From positions 1-64,000 of the forward strand of contig MU270141.1 of assembly GCA_021432635.1 (NCBI GenBank): a stretch of 64,000 nucleotides of DNA. The letters are read 5' to 3'. Below are positions 48,718-59,020 of the stretch, piece after piece (the first letter of the stretch is position 1; each line of letters begins with the position of its first letter). The notes under the pieces are model-generated. The model was not told the DNA's origin. It worked only from the letters and a program-made list of their open reading frames with translations, and ran no database searches. Origin of the DNA: Thozetella sp. PMI_491 (lineage: Eukaryota; Ascomycota; Sordariomycetes; Chaetosphaeriales; Chaetosphaeriaceae). The position numbers were made by a program, and so were the translations under genes.

Positions 48718-49299
48718 AGCCAGCGCCGTCGACAATGTCAAGACTAGCAGCTGCCGCCTTGGCTCTAACGAATCGAGAGGTGGTGTGTCCTGCTAGGATG
48801 CAGGACGGCCTGGAGGCACCAAACAAGCAGAAGGTCAAGGGAAAAGTGTCGGCCCGGAGTGAACAGATGCAGTGCAACCGGGCTGGGTGAACTTCAAGCA
48901 CATAGCGAGCCCATCGGTGGGCGACCCTGCCGAACCGCACGAGCCCTATCCGAGACTAGACCAAGATAGATGTCGGCTTCCAGGTCCGGCCGGGTAGAGA
49001 ATGGAGTGGTGCATGCCATCCTATAACGACGACCGCAAGGTATATCTCCAATATGGGATTTATCAGGGGTCATCAGGATTTATCATTGCACTCTACCAGA
49101 TAGCTTACCTATTTATTCTAACTAAGCCTATGCCTGTTCTCTTGGCCCAATCCTAGGTCTTCGGTGAAGAAGGCAGCAGACGGACGTTGTGTCCAGCGAC
49201 CTTTGCAGAAACATTGAAATGCCGCCAAGGCGGAATATCAAAGAACAGACCGTACTCATATGGTTCCACATTCGTCTATTTTCTTTTGGTCCTCACCCC
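48718..49299. other. Convergent 3' spacer before UBP6
   Basis: The 3' ends of the small membrane-protein gene and UBP6 face each other here. The stretch at 49060-49140 is locally AT-richer and may carry polyadenylation signals, but no site can be assigned. No gene seen. Confidence 0.5.
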
Positions 49300-51072
49300 T
49301 CACTCCATTGTACCTTCGGCCGTGGGCAAGGGGATCGCCTTGTAGAGGAGGATCAGGGCGGAGTGGGTTTCACCGCCGCCCACTAGGGTTGCAATCTTGT
49401 CTGGAGTCACTTCCGAGACCTTATCGTCGTTGAACCACCACCAGTTTCCATCCTCCTCTCCCTTCTCACCGGTCTTGGGGTCCTTCGGGGCTGTCTTCTT
49501 GACATAAGCCGTGTAGTGACCGCTGTCGGCGCTGGCGCCCTGGTGGGTAACCACGCCGCGGAGCTCATACAAGCCAGACTGGTTGGCGCCAGCGTCCTTC
49601 AGCAGCTCGGGGTCGATGAGCGCGTGCAGCTCCTTCTTGGACTGGAGGAGAGCGGCGTCCTTCTCAGCGTCAACCTCGGCATCGGTTTTATACGTCTCGC
49701 CCATCTCGACGTCGCCGTCGGCCGAGGTGGCAGGCTTCTTGCTGTCCTTTTTGTCGCCTTTGGCTTCCTCGGGTCCGTCAGTGACGTCGCCGTCGACGAG
49801 AGGGTTCCTCTTGCGGCGCTTGCGGGCTCGCTCGATATCCTCCTCGTCTTTGCGAATCTCGCGAACCTTGTCTCGGACAGGGACCAGAGCCTTTTTCAGC
49901 CCGTCGGTGCAGAATTCGACAACGTCCAGCTCCTCGGGGAATGTCACCTTTCGCAAAATCTTAGCTTTCTTTTGCTGCTCTCGTTTCCAGAAAAAGCGGA
50001 CAAAGTGGACAGTCAGGTATTTTGGCAAGCGGGAGATCCGCGCCGTCTTGGTGTAGGTCGTGTCACGGTCGAGAGTAGCCGATTTCTTCTCGATCTGCTC
50101 CTGCAGGCCGTTCACGATGCCATCTCTCAGGTGGTTGGTCTGTCCGTCGATATGGCAATTGAGCTTCAGGAAGGGCTCCCTGCTGATGATGGGCTGCTCA
50201 CCCGCCTCGGCCGCCGCGGGGTCGTCGCACTCAAGTTTTGTCTCGAACTCGCCACCAAGGTACTTCTCTATGAAAGAAACAACCGCGCCTTCGCCCTCGG
50301 CCTCGCCATCGCCTTTAGGCTCCTGGATTTTCAGCTTCTGATTGAGCTGGGAGATGATCTGTGACCAGGCCTCCTCAGCATCCTGCTGGGCGAAGCCTTG
50401 GCCGCTCTTGGACCTCTCAGCGAATTGAGGGAAGGCGAGCCGTAGGGCACTGAGGAAGGCTACGGGCTGCATGCTGCCCTGGGTCTCAGACATGTACTTG
50501 TACAGGTCCTTGAGCTGCCTCGTGAGGTCGAGCTGGGGGATCTGGTCCGACAGGTTGCTCTGCTTGTACTCGTATGTCGAGAGGGCGGTTTGCAGCTCCG
50601 GGATCGAGCGGAGCGTCTGTAATGTCGAGTTCAAGTAGCACGTATTGCCCAGGTTGGCCAGGCCGGCGGGGGTGGCCCCTTCCTGCTGGGCTGCTTCGGC
50701 CTCGGTCATGTCCTCAACGAACTTGGTCTTCTCCTTGGGCCGCGCGAGGCCGGTGCCTCCGGGGGTGCCCATCATCATGATGGTCTGGCCGTTCTTGAGC
50801 CCGAGGGTGCTAAGATCAGTATCGTCCTTGAGCACGCCTTTGATCAGGATCTTCTGTCGCTCCGGCTCGACGCCGGTGAGGCTGAACATCTGATACTTGA
50901 AGACTTCCCCGGTTGCCGATGTATCGACCTCGACCTCGTACTTTTTGCCCCCATGCTTCACAACCACTACGACACATCACCCGTCAGCAAATCTTGATCT
51001 CTTCCAAGCACCCCTCAGACACGAGCTTTCGAAGACGAGACAATCGGGACGAGTACCATTGACAGCTGCCAT
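49300..51072 (-). CDS. UBP6: UBP6 (USP14), proteasome-associated deubiquitinase
   Basis: Two exons on the minus strand, 51072-51057 (16 bp) and 50966-49300, give 560 residues. An N-terminal ubiquitin-like domain (about 6-80, VVKHGGKKYEVEVDTSATG, KILIKGVLKDD, LGLKNGQTIMMMGTPG) docks on the 26S proteasome base. The USP catalytic core follows: Cys box GLANLGNTCYLNS with Cys115 as nucleophile, an acid-rich fingers region, and His box GVVTHQGASADSGHYTAYV with the catalytic His near 489, then WWWFNDDKVSEV. A lysine/arginine patch (RARKRRKRNP) and acidic insert (about 385-445) look like a nuclear-targeting or flexible insertion. The enzyme removes ubiquitin chains from substrates on the proteasome and spares ubiquitin. 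The 90-bp intron after MAAVN is needed for the ATG start. Confidence 0.96.
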
Positions 51073-51696
51073 GTTGGGCCGAACGTTCTCCGTGTTTTTG
51101 GCTCGAGCTAGCGAGGTCCTCTGATGAGGAGGTAGGGATAGGGTGCAAGAGGGTTGGCGTATGGAAGGAAGGAGGATCCGGGAGGGCTTCTCTCAAACAG
51201 CCGGTCTTCCGCCAGTATTGATCGGAGGGAGGACAAACGAAGACTGTACGAGTCACTTGTCTGTTGATTTAGGTGCGTGTCGGCGTCTTGCTGCTTCTGC
51301 CACGCCCTCTCCTTCGTTTTCGGTGTTCTAGGATGGGGGTTTGTTGGTGTCTTTCTATCGGTGGCCGGGTTTAGGTAACCTCGGTGTTGCGTCAACCCGG
51401 GTCGCCACTGTGCTCGATTTGGCTGGGAGTGCTTTAACGCTCTTGGGGGTTGCGTTTTGGTGGGGAGGGAGCTCACTTTGGCTTTTGCCGAACCTCACCG
51501 CCTGCCCCTCCTCCGCGCCCCACTTGGCACAGATGCCCAGTTCCAGGTGCGGTCGGCCACCTCTACCTGCGTGCCGCATCAGCAACCCGCTTGGAAGGCG
51601 ACAAGACAAGGCGGCGGCACTTCAAGGTTTGTGAAATAGCCACAGACATCCACTTATCTCTCAGATCAAACTGCCGCTTCGTTCTTGTTGCCGGTC
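51073..51696. promoter_or_regulatory. Divergent promoter region, UBP6 and ARPC4
   Basis: The 624 bp between two opposed start codons must hold both promoters and 5' UTRs. No individual element was identified with confidence; the long plus-strand frame starting at 51450 is an artefact that runs into ARPC4 exon 2. Confidence 0.6.
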
Positions 51697-52555
51697 ATGG
51701 TATGCTCCCTTCCCCCCTCCCCAAACTGGCGTCCTCTGCTAACCGCCCGGCGCTTTTGCTCTCGCAGTCTCAATCTCTCCGCCCATACCTCCAAGCTGTC
51801 CGCAGCACCCTGACAGCGGCCCTCTGTCTTTCCAATTTTGCATCACAGGCCTCAGAACGGCATAATGTCCCCGAAATCGAAGCCCGCACCTCGCCAGAGG
51901 TGCTCCTTACTCCATTGACCGTTGCGCGTAACGAGAACGAGAGGGTGCTCATCGAACCCAGCATCAATAGCATACGGATCAGCATCAAGATCAAGCAAGC
52001 GGACGAGATCGAAAACATCCTTGTCCACAAGTTCACCCGTTTCCTCACGCAGCGCGCTGAGTCCTTTTTTATCCTGAGGAGAAAGCCCGTCAAGGTCGGT
52101 TCACACCTTCTATCCCCAACGCCCTCCTGCCCACGGCGTGGTCTCCCGCACCGGGTGCCAGCTATCCACCCCCTCTGTAGCAGCCGACAGTACCCAGCCA
52201 TAGGAGGGGCACCCACACGAGCATACCCGCATGACCGGGCAAACTAACGAGACTGGGCAGGGATACGACATCTCCTTCTTGATCACCAACTTCCACACCG
52301 AGGAAATGTTGAAGCACAAGCTCGTGGACTTCATAATTCAATTCATGGAGGAAGTAGACAAGGAGATTTCAGAGATGAAGTTGTTTGTATGTCGTCCCAG
52401 CATGGAGACCGACAGCTTCGGGATGCTGACCCGGTTGCAGTTGAACGCGAGGGCGAGGTTCGTCGCCGAGTCTTTCTTGACACCTGTAGGCTCTCTCCAT
52501 CCGTCCCGGCGCTTCTTCGCGAGACCATCTAACCCATCTTCTCTAGTTTGACTAG
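51697..52555 (+). CDS. ARC19: ARPC4, Arp2/3 complex 20-kDa subunit
   Basis: Five exons, 51697-51699, 51768-52094, 52261-52386, 52441-52485 and 52547-52555, give 169 residues, the normal length for ARPC4. The sequence is highly conserved: [111 protein letters not shown]4 and ARPC2 form the central scaffold of the Arp2/3 complex, which nucleates branched actin at endocytic patches. The first exon is the ATG alone and the last is three codons (FD plus stop). The GT donor immediately after ATG and the CTCGCAG acceptor are clear, and no other upstream ATG in frame joins the conserved SQSLRPYL start. Confidence 0.95.
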
Positions 52556-54195
52556 GTCTAGGTTGCTCAAGTTGGAACCAAGGCTCCAAAGGGGCAGGCA
52601 TGAGAGCAGTCAAGCTAGGGTTGTGTGCCATCAAAGTGTTCGGGATTAGAAGATTAAAATGGTGAGAATTGAGGTGCCTGGGATTGATGGTGATGGACAC
52701 TGGAGGGGAGCTGGCTCGAGTACGTTCAAACGAACACGGCTTGTGCGAGGAGACACACACCCCCGACACCCAATGCATCTCTCTCATTTCGCGGGCTGAT
52801 GCCCCTTGTCAGTGTCTTGTCCCCGATCTCGCAGGTAGAACTGAGGAGCAACCTCCCTATGTTCGCAGACCCAAATTAAGCAATAAATTCTTATGCTAAA
52901 TGTTTCCGACGGCTTTGGCAGTCGCCGTTGAGATAGTTTTCGTAAGGCCATCATGCATAGTGGGTAACGTCGTAATGACTCTTCCAGACCAGTTTTCGCC
53001 GAGCAGAAACTTAGAAAGGGGTGGTATCGTGGACCACAAGATTCTCCTCCCTCGATAACTGGAAGTCCTGGGAGGACCTAACCTAAAACTCACAGCCTCG
53101 TCACACAACTGTAGGTCACCGACAAAAAAACATGGCGAAAATGTAGGGCGATCTATATACGCGACGGCGGGTTCCAGGAGTCGCCCCACACACAGTAAAC
53201 ATAATCGGCCAATAAGGGTGGTCAACTTGATTTCCTCCTTCTCCTTCTCCTCCTCCGTTTATAACCATCGACTTCTACTGGCCCTTGCTTCCTTGGGAGA
53301 GCGGAACAGGTTCCAGGGGTGATTTTTTCTTCTCTAGTTCAGGGCGATGTTCAGAGCGGGTAGGCTACCCATACAAGGCTGTCATGAAACGCTAAGGTTC
53401 TTCTTGCTCGTGGCCTGCAAATTCAACTTGTCACCATCATCGTGGAGCAGGCACTTTAGCTCGCACCATGCACAACTTTTTGATAGTATACTCTTGCTCT
53501 ATTAAGCCTAGCTGTCACATTGCTGTGATGAAGCCAATATATATCTACCTATCTTGGCATCTTCTATTAGCCCTAGCTGCGGACTCTGGACATTGTGGTG
53601 CCCATGGTCCATGTGAATGCCGATGGACTTCCGGGTGTAGCCTAGAGAGTGAATATGCACCCTAGAGGGTATTTCTCTAGTTTATTCTAAAACGTGCCCT
53701 CTCTCCCAAACAAAAAGAAGAAGAAAACCACACTCCGTACCCACGCGGCATCTTAACCTCTGCACTCCACTCACACCTCTCCAAGTTTACGATATGGTTG
53801 ACAGCTAGGTTATCTTCCCTCTTCCCATGAGACGTAATACATGACCGCCGGCACCAAGTAACAATATCTCGGCAACACAGCTTGCCGTGGGTGACTCCAA
53901 GCGCGCCCAGGAACAGTCCACCCGCTTCGTGGATACAAGCACTTCACTTCCGAGGTGGGAACATATGCATGTACGCATGGGCTAGCAGTTCACTTTCTGG
54001 GCTGGGAGGTTCTTTGGGTTTAATAAACCCTCTCTCTTCGCTGCATCACAGCTGGGTGAGAACGATCGCGGCGTGGCCAGTTCCTGTCACGACTCCGAAA
54101 TCCGGTCGCCACAGTTGTTTTCCACCCACAAGCCCTGAAGCTGCCGCGCTCACCTTAATCATTTGCAGGTAAAATTAAATCACGCGCCAATAGCT
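52556..54195. other. 1.6-kb spacer after ARPC4
   Basis: Locally AT-richer than most of the window. The minus ORF at 52896-53225 begins at a TTG and has no recognised domain. The plus ORF at 53882-54172 likewise matches nothing I know. The right end should contain the promoter of the spliced micro-ORF transcript. Confidence 0.5.
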
Positions 54196-54372
54196 ATGCC
54201 AGGTAAGTGAACTTACCATCTTACGGCCTTCGGTCTTGCCTTGCCCGTACTTCTCCACCCCCTCCATCTCTTCTCTTTCAACGTCACAGCCAAAGCAACT
54301 ATCACCTACCACCAGAACGGCAAGGAGAGCTCACTCGAGAAGGAAGCCCCAAAGACTACCCACACCACTTGA
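54196..54372 (+). CDS. Candidate spliced micro-ORF (29 residues)
   Basis: ATGCCAG at 54196-54202 ends at a consensus GTAAGT donor. An 87-bp intron ends at a pyrimidine-rich CACAG acceptor (54288-54289), and exon 2 (54290-54372) runs to TGA. The product, MPAKATITYHQNGKESSLEK followed by EAPKTTHTT, is hydrophilic with no signal peptide or membrane helix. Either it is an independent small protein or an upstream ORF in the leader of the RRM-protein gene, whose ATG lies 347 bp downstream on the same strand. The perfect donor, exact frame restoration and biased composition argue against chance. Without transcript or conservation data, its status is open. Confidence 0.45.
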
Positions 54373-54718
54373 AGCCGTAACCACCCCGATCTAACGTAAA
54401 GTACGTATAAAAATGACCGGTACTGTCTTGGCTACTCCCATTTCATCACCCCCCGGGGAAGACAACCTTCGCACTGCACGCAGTGCGAGCCTAGCTTCTC
54501 TTCCGCTACGCCATACCTGCCCCAAGAGCGTCCACTCTCCTTCATTTAATCATTCCTAGGTACTAAGGGGGAGCAACAGCCTGTTGAAACCTCACTACAT
54601 TTTGTCGGACATACCAGGATTGCTGGCTTGCGAAAATTCTGACTCTTTCACCAGGATCTCAAGCCGCGGTGGAATCGAAATTAGCACACTCAGCTTCGGA
54701 AAAAATTTGATTCCAGCC

Positions 54719-57402
54719 ATGCCGATGAGTACCCAAGGCCCATCGCGCCAGTATCGCAGTGGAAGGCGTGGCAAGAGTAAAAAAGCGGCCGGTCCTAATC
54801 GATCCGCTTCTCGGCTTGTGGAATCTGAGGGTGAGCTTCCTGTCGGAAACGGTGCCTGTCCTGCCGTAGATAGCAACGTTAGTGGACGCCAGGCAGGTGG
54901 CGTCGCTCTGAACGGAGACCTAAATGACTTCGAAATCATCGACCAAGTATCAGCTGCGGCCGCGATCATCGATAAGAAGACCACTACTACGCTGGACGTG
55001 AGCACGACTGGGTCAGAGAATACAGCTACCCCGGCTCAGGTAGCACCCATAATGCCTAGTATTGGCGAACTAGGTGCCGGGGTAAGTTGCCAGCAATTAG
55101 TCCCTTGACACCCACTGACACTACTGTCCAGTATGCCTCTCATGGCTTGGCACAGAGCACAACAGACCACCAGGGCACTTCGACGCTCAGCGTTATGATG
55201 CCTGCATCTGCCGAAGTTCACTGTGAAGAGGTACCAACAGTTCAGCCATCGTCTGCTAGTCCAGCAGTCCCGAAACCCCACCAAGTGGATGTGAGTATCG
55301 TATTAGGTAGCAGAGGTCAAGGCAGTATATTCCCTGACAAGGATATCACCCAGGGGGGTGGTATGATCCAGTACCGCACTCCACCTTGTCGTACCAAGGC
55401 TGCCGACACGAACGGCGCCAGAAGCACTATCCCCAGCCCCGATCAGAACTTCCGCCCGGATAGAGGCTCCAATACGCGGTCCCCTTCAGTTACCCCAGCG
55501 GTCCCGGACGAACAATCTGACCATATCCACCAGTGTGTTACCGCCTCTACTTCCAGTCTGCATGCCCAAGCTCGTTCGTTTTACCCGGGTGAGTACCCAG
55601 ACACCGGTGCTGCCCACGCGAAACAGACTCGCCACCCTACCACGGATGAGCAACATGGTCCAGCCCAAGGCTGGGCCCCGGACGGTATGTACCTGGGTCA
55701 GCAGAGACGGGAATATCATAGCTATGCTCCGGATGGAAAAGGTGCCTCCTTGGGTCGATATAACTACGTCGTTCCCTCCATTTCTCATCCTGCCAAGAGC
55801 ACCTGCGAGCTGATCTGGCCAGATGTCGCTGATCAGCATACATCTTACTTAGCAACCCCGAAACAGCAGTATCCAACTGATCCTCCAGTCCAGGAGTCGC
55901 TGGAGATGGCGCAGATCCCCCTTATTCAGCAACAAACCGACCCTACCAAGACAACTCGCGCTTGGCCAGTCGTGCCAGAGAGTGTGCGTAACTTGCGCTC
56001 GGCACGCCTTAATGCGCTGATGAACGGAGCGGATGGCACCGGTCCTACCCTTGCCGATATCCTGGCACCGGACAACTTCCCGTTCGTTGAGACATTCAGC
56101 CTCGCCAGACCATGCAGCCATGGTGTAGTTGTGATCAAGAACGTGAGGCTACCCCGATTGCTATCGCTGGCTTGCGTGATCCTCTTGGGACGCAGACTAA
56201 CCAAGCTCTCCTATAGATTCCCTTTGAAACGACCCGGGCCGAGGTGATCGCATTCCTGGGCCGAAACTCTAGGATCCTGAATGATGGCCAGGAGCCGGTT
56301 CATATCATCATCGACCGTGTCACATCGAAAACCAAGGATGCTTATGTGGAGTTCCTAACCATGCCTGACGCCATGCGCGCCGCTCAGCGCCACCAGGCGA
56401 CGATTGACCGTGGCCGCACCGCCCGCCTAGGTGACCGACCGGTCGCTGTCGAGTTATCCTCAATCGACACGCTAATGGCCGAGCTCTTTCCTCATGCCTG
56501 GGTCCAGTGGCAGAACGGAGCACCAGTAATCCGACAGGACAAGGAGGAGAGATATGAGTGGCGAAAATTCAAGGGATTCATCACGGAGGAGGAGATGACT
56601 ATGCTCGTGAAGCACGTCGAGCAGCCCCATCGGGTAAGTTGCGATATATCCTCTCAGTGTCGCCTAGGAGAAGACGAATCTGCTAACATCAGTTCCGTGG
56701 TAGACTCCCTTCAGCAAAGACTGTCCTCAGCGCCCATACGAGTGCATGATCTCGACAATCAACAAGATGCCTTGGTACTGCGGGGAATTCATCACCATCA
56801 AGCAGCGTAATGCTATGCACGAGGCAGTCATGAAGCTCCTGCAGCACCTCCATGTCGCGATACAGCAGAGACGTAACGATAAGACCCTTACCCCAATGCT
56901 CCTCAAGCGTCTCGGCACCGCAGCCATGGCCTGCCCAGGGTTCTCGGTTGTCCAAAAGGACAACATCTCGGTCATGTGCCAGCTTGATCAGAGCCGTGAC
57001 CGTGCCTTCAATCAACCCCGTGGGGCCAGTCTATGGACCCATCAGCTTACCCTTGGGCCTAAGGAACGAGTCCCTGCCGACATGGTCGAGGTAAGCTTGT
57101 TTTATCCCCACTACCCTCGATGGCCTCATCCCACGCGTGGCAAGGCTGACACGATGGTCACGCCCTAGTGGTATGTGGCCTTCATCCGCGAGGAGTCGAC
57201 AAAGTTTCTCATGAACAAGCCTCTGGCCGAGCGCAATTCTACCATCGCCATGGGCCCGGCGACTAAGAGCTACTTTGGCTACCTTTGGCATGAGCTCGGC
57301 TTCCCCGCAGGCAAGGACTATGACGAGATGACTCTTCGTCAGGCGGCTGACATCGAGCTCGGCGCGATGGAGCGCGTGATTCGCCGGGCCTTTCTGGGTT
57401 GA
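54719..57402 (+). CDS. RRM domain protein, long disordered N terminus
   Basis: Five exons, 54719-55081, 55132-56142, 56217-56633, 56704-57090 and 57169-57402, give 803 residues. About 440 disordered residues rich in Ser, Thr, Pro and Gln come first. An RNA-recognition motif follows (about 448-530): VVVIKNIPF spans intron 2 as RNP2, and AYVEFLTMPDAMRAAQRH is the RNP1 region. A conserved-looking C-terminal part comes next (RYEWRKFKGFITEEEM, CPQRPYECMISTINKMPWY, TPMLLKRLGTAAMACPGF, YVAFIREESTKFLMNKPL). By family it should bind RNA; target and process are unknown. All four introns are short (50-78 bp) and frame-perfect. The frame is open upstream to 54584, so the start could be 54584, 54719 or 54725; MPMSTQGPSRQYR was chosen as the first conventional basic N terminus. 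Confidence 0.85.
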
Positions 57403-59020
57403 AAGCCCCTTATCTTCCCAGCTGGGTTCACCTCGGGAGCACGCAAGCCCCTTCAAACTACCCATACGTCAGCAGAATGTGGAGTCAAGGCAGGTCTGGG
57501 TTTTTGGGAGCAGGGGCTGGCAGCGTAAACAGGAGATTATGAGTTTGTTGGGCACATAATTGATGGGTGAATGGCGGAAGCTCGACGCTACCCGCCTGGT
57601 CTGAGTAGGTGATGGTGGCCAAATCGGTCGCTGGGCTTGCTGATGCTCGTAGAACCCGCAAATACAGAGTTAAGTAGCGGGGCTTCCTGCCTTCGATCGG
57701 AGTTCTTTGGAGTCGCCGCCTAGAAACTTCTTGCCACGGTATCTGGTAAGCAGGAACGGTAGCTAGATTGGCCGCCTTGATACGCAGCTGGTGACATGGG
57801 ATGAAGTCGATGGTTTTCTTTTGCAGCGCGGGTCCTCCAGAAACGAAAGCCACGACTTGTAGCCTCTGTCTAACTGTGGATCATCGTGTAGACATCGCCA
57901 CTTCTACCCAAGTGGGAGCCTCTCAGGGAGTAGTACGGACGGCGAGAACTTGTCAATTTCAATAGGCGGCCTAGAGGAGTGAGTGGCGCGTCGGTGTGCT
58001 TGGTGGCGGGGGGTTGAGACACGCCAGATAGGAATGTCCGGCATTTAACGATTGAGTCCCTGAGCTGCACTTCATGCGGCTCAAGCCATCCCCGAGGTGC
58101 CACTCAATGGTCACTGTCATTTCCTTGTCGGCTTGGTAGTTCGAAGATAGCGACGAGAGACGCTGCTGGACAGGTGAGGGGGAGGAAAAACACCCATATG
58201 ACCTAGCACTTGGCGTGGTCGCTCCCAGAGAACCAAACGTGGGTGCTTCTTAAGTCCCGAGCCTTCTGAGTCTGTAGCGTTGCCGTACAGAGTGCTGCGG
58301 CGCGATGGACAAGTGCACCCAAACCCTGGGCCAAGCAAGGGAGCCAAGTCAAGTTGGGAAGTCAGGAGGAGGTACGTTTGTAGCCCAGCAAAACGAACCT
58401 AATAGTCCAAGTCAACTAGCTAAATTATTTTTTACCTGTACCTAAGGTAGATGCTTTGGGTAGATGTGCAGAGTCAGGCAAGGTAGGCACGTAGGTACCA
58501 GAGGTAGATATCTAGCCTTGTAGGCTTAACAACACACACCCGGAAGTAATTGTCCATCTTCAAAGGAAGAGAGGCAGTACTTGGGTACGAGGGTACCTAG
58601 GGTAGCTCGAGGGCTTTGAGACTAGGACGGGTAAGCTGTGGGGCGCCCACTCCTAGCGCGCCAGGCGGCCAATTAGATGCCGGTGGGGGACCGCATGCCA
58701 CAGATCCCTGCTTGATGACGGAGAAGACACCTTCGAGAGGCGGCCAAAGAAGACGGCAGCTCTTCTATCTCTCGCATTGTCTCTCTCGGCCTGGCGGTAT
58801 CCGGTCCTTGTTATTTCGCCTTTCCTATTTCCTCCCGCCAGAGCGCTTCACTGGTTGCCTTCTCTTTTCCATCCCCCTCCCTTTCCTCACCCCTCTGTCC
58901 GCGTCTGGTGTCTGCTCCGAAACAAACTGCCACCTTCCTGGATGCCGGTCCCACGCACTCAACTCGCCCCTCGCCTGCTTAGCAGATAGCTGGGACCGGT
59001 TGCCTCGGGGGCCGGTGAGC
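57403..59020. other. Spacer between the RRM and NVJ2-like genes
   Basis: Three minus-strand ORFs (57485-57853, 57870-58103, 58117-58347) lie in series but cannot be joined convincingly and match no family. TACCT/GGTA-type motifs cluster at 58431-58605, upstream of the NVJ2-like gene. The plus-strand frame open from 58616 is probably the 5' UTR of that gene. Confidence 0.45.

Noticed and set aside
49516-50364. 282-codon plus-strand ORF opposite UBP6
   Set aside because: It is the antisense shadow of a strongly conserved USP exon; no domain and no independent splice signals.
57485-58347. Three serial minus-strand ORFs
   Set aside because: Stops and frames between them cannot be bridged by convincing introns, and no family is recognised.
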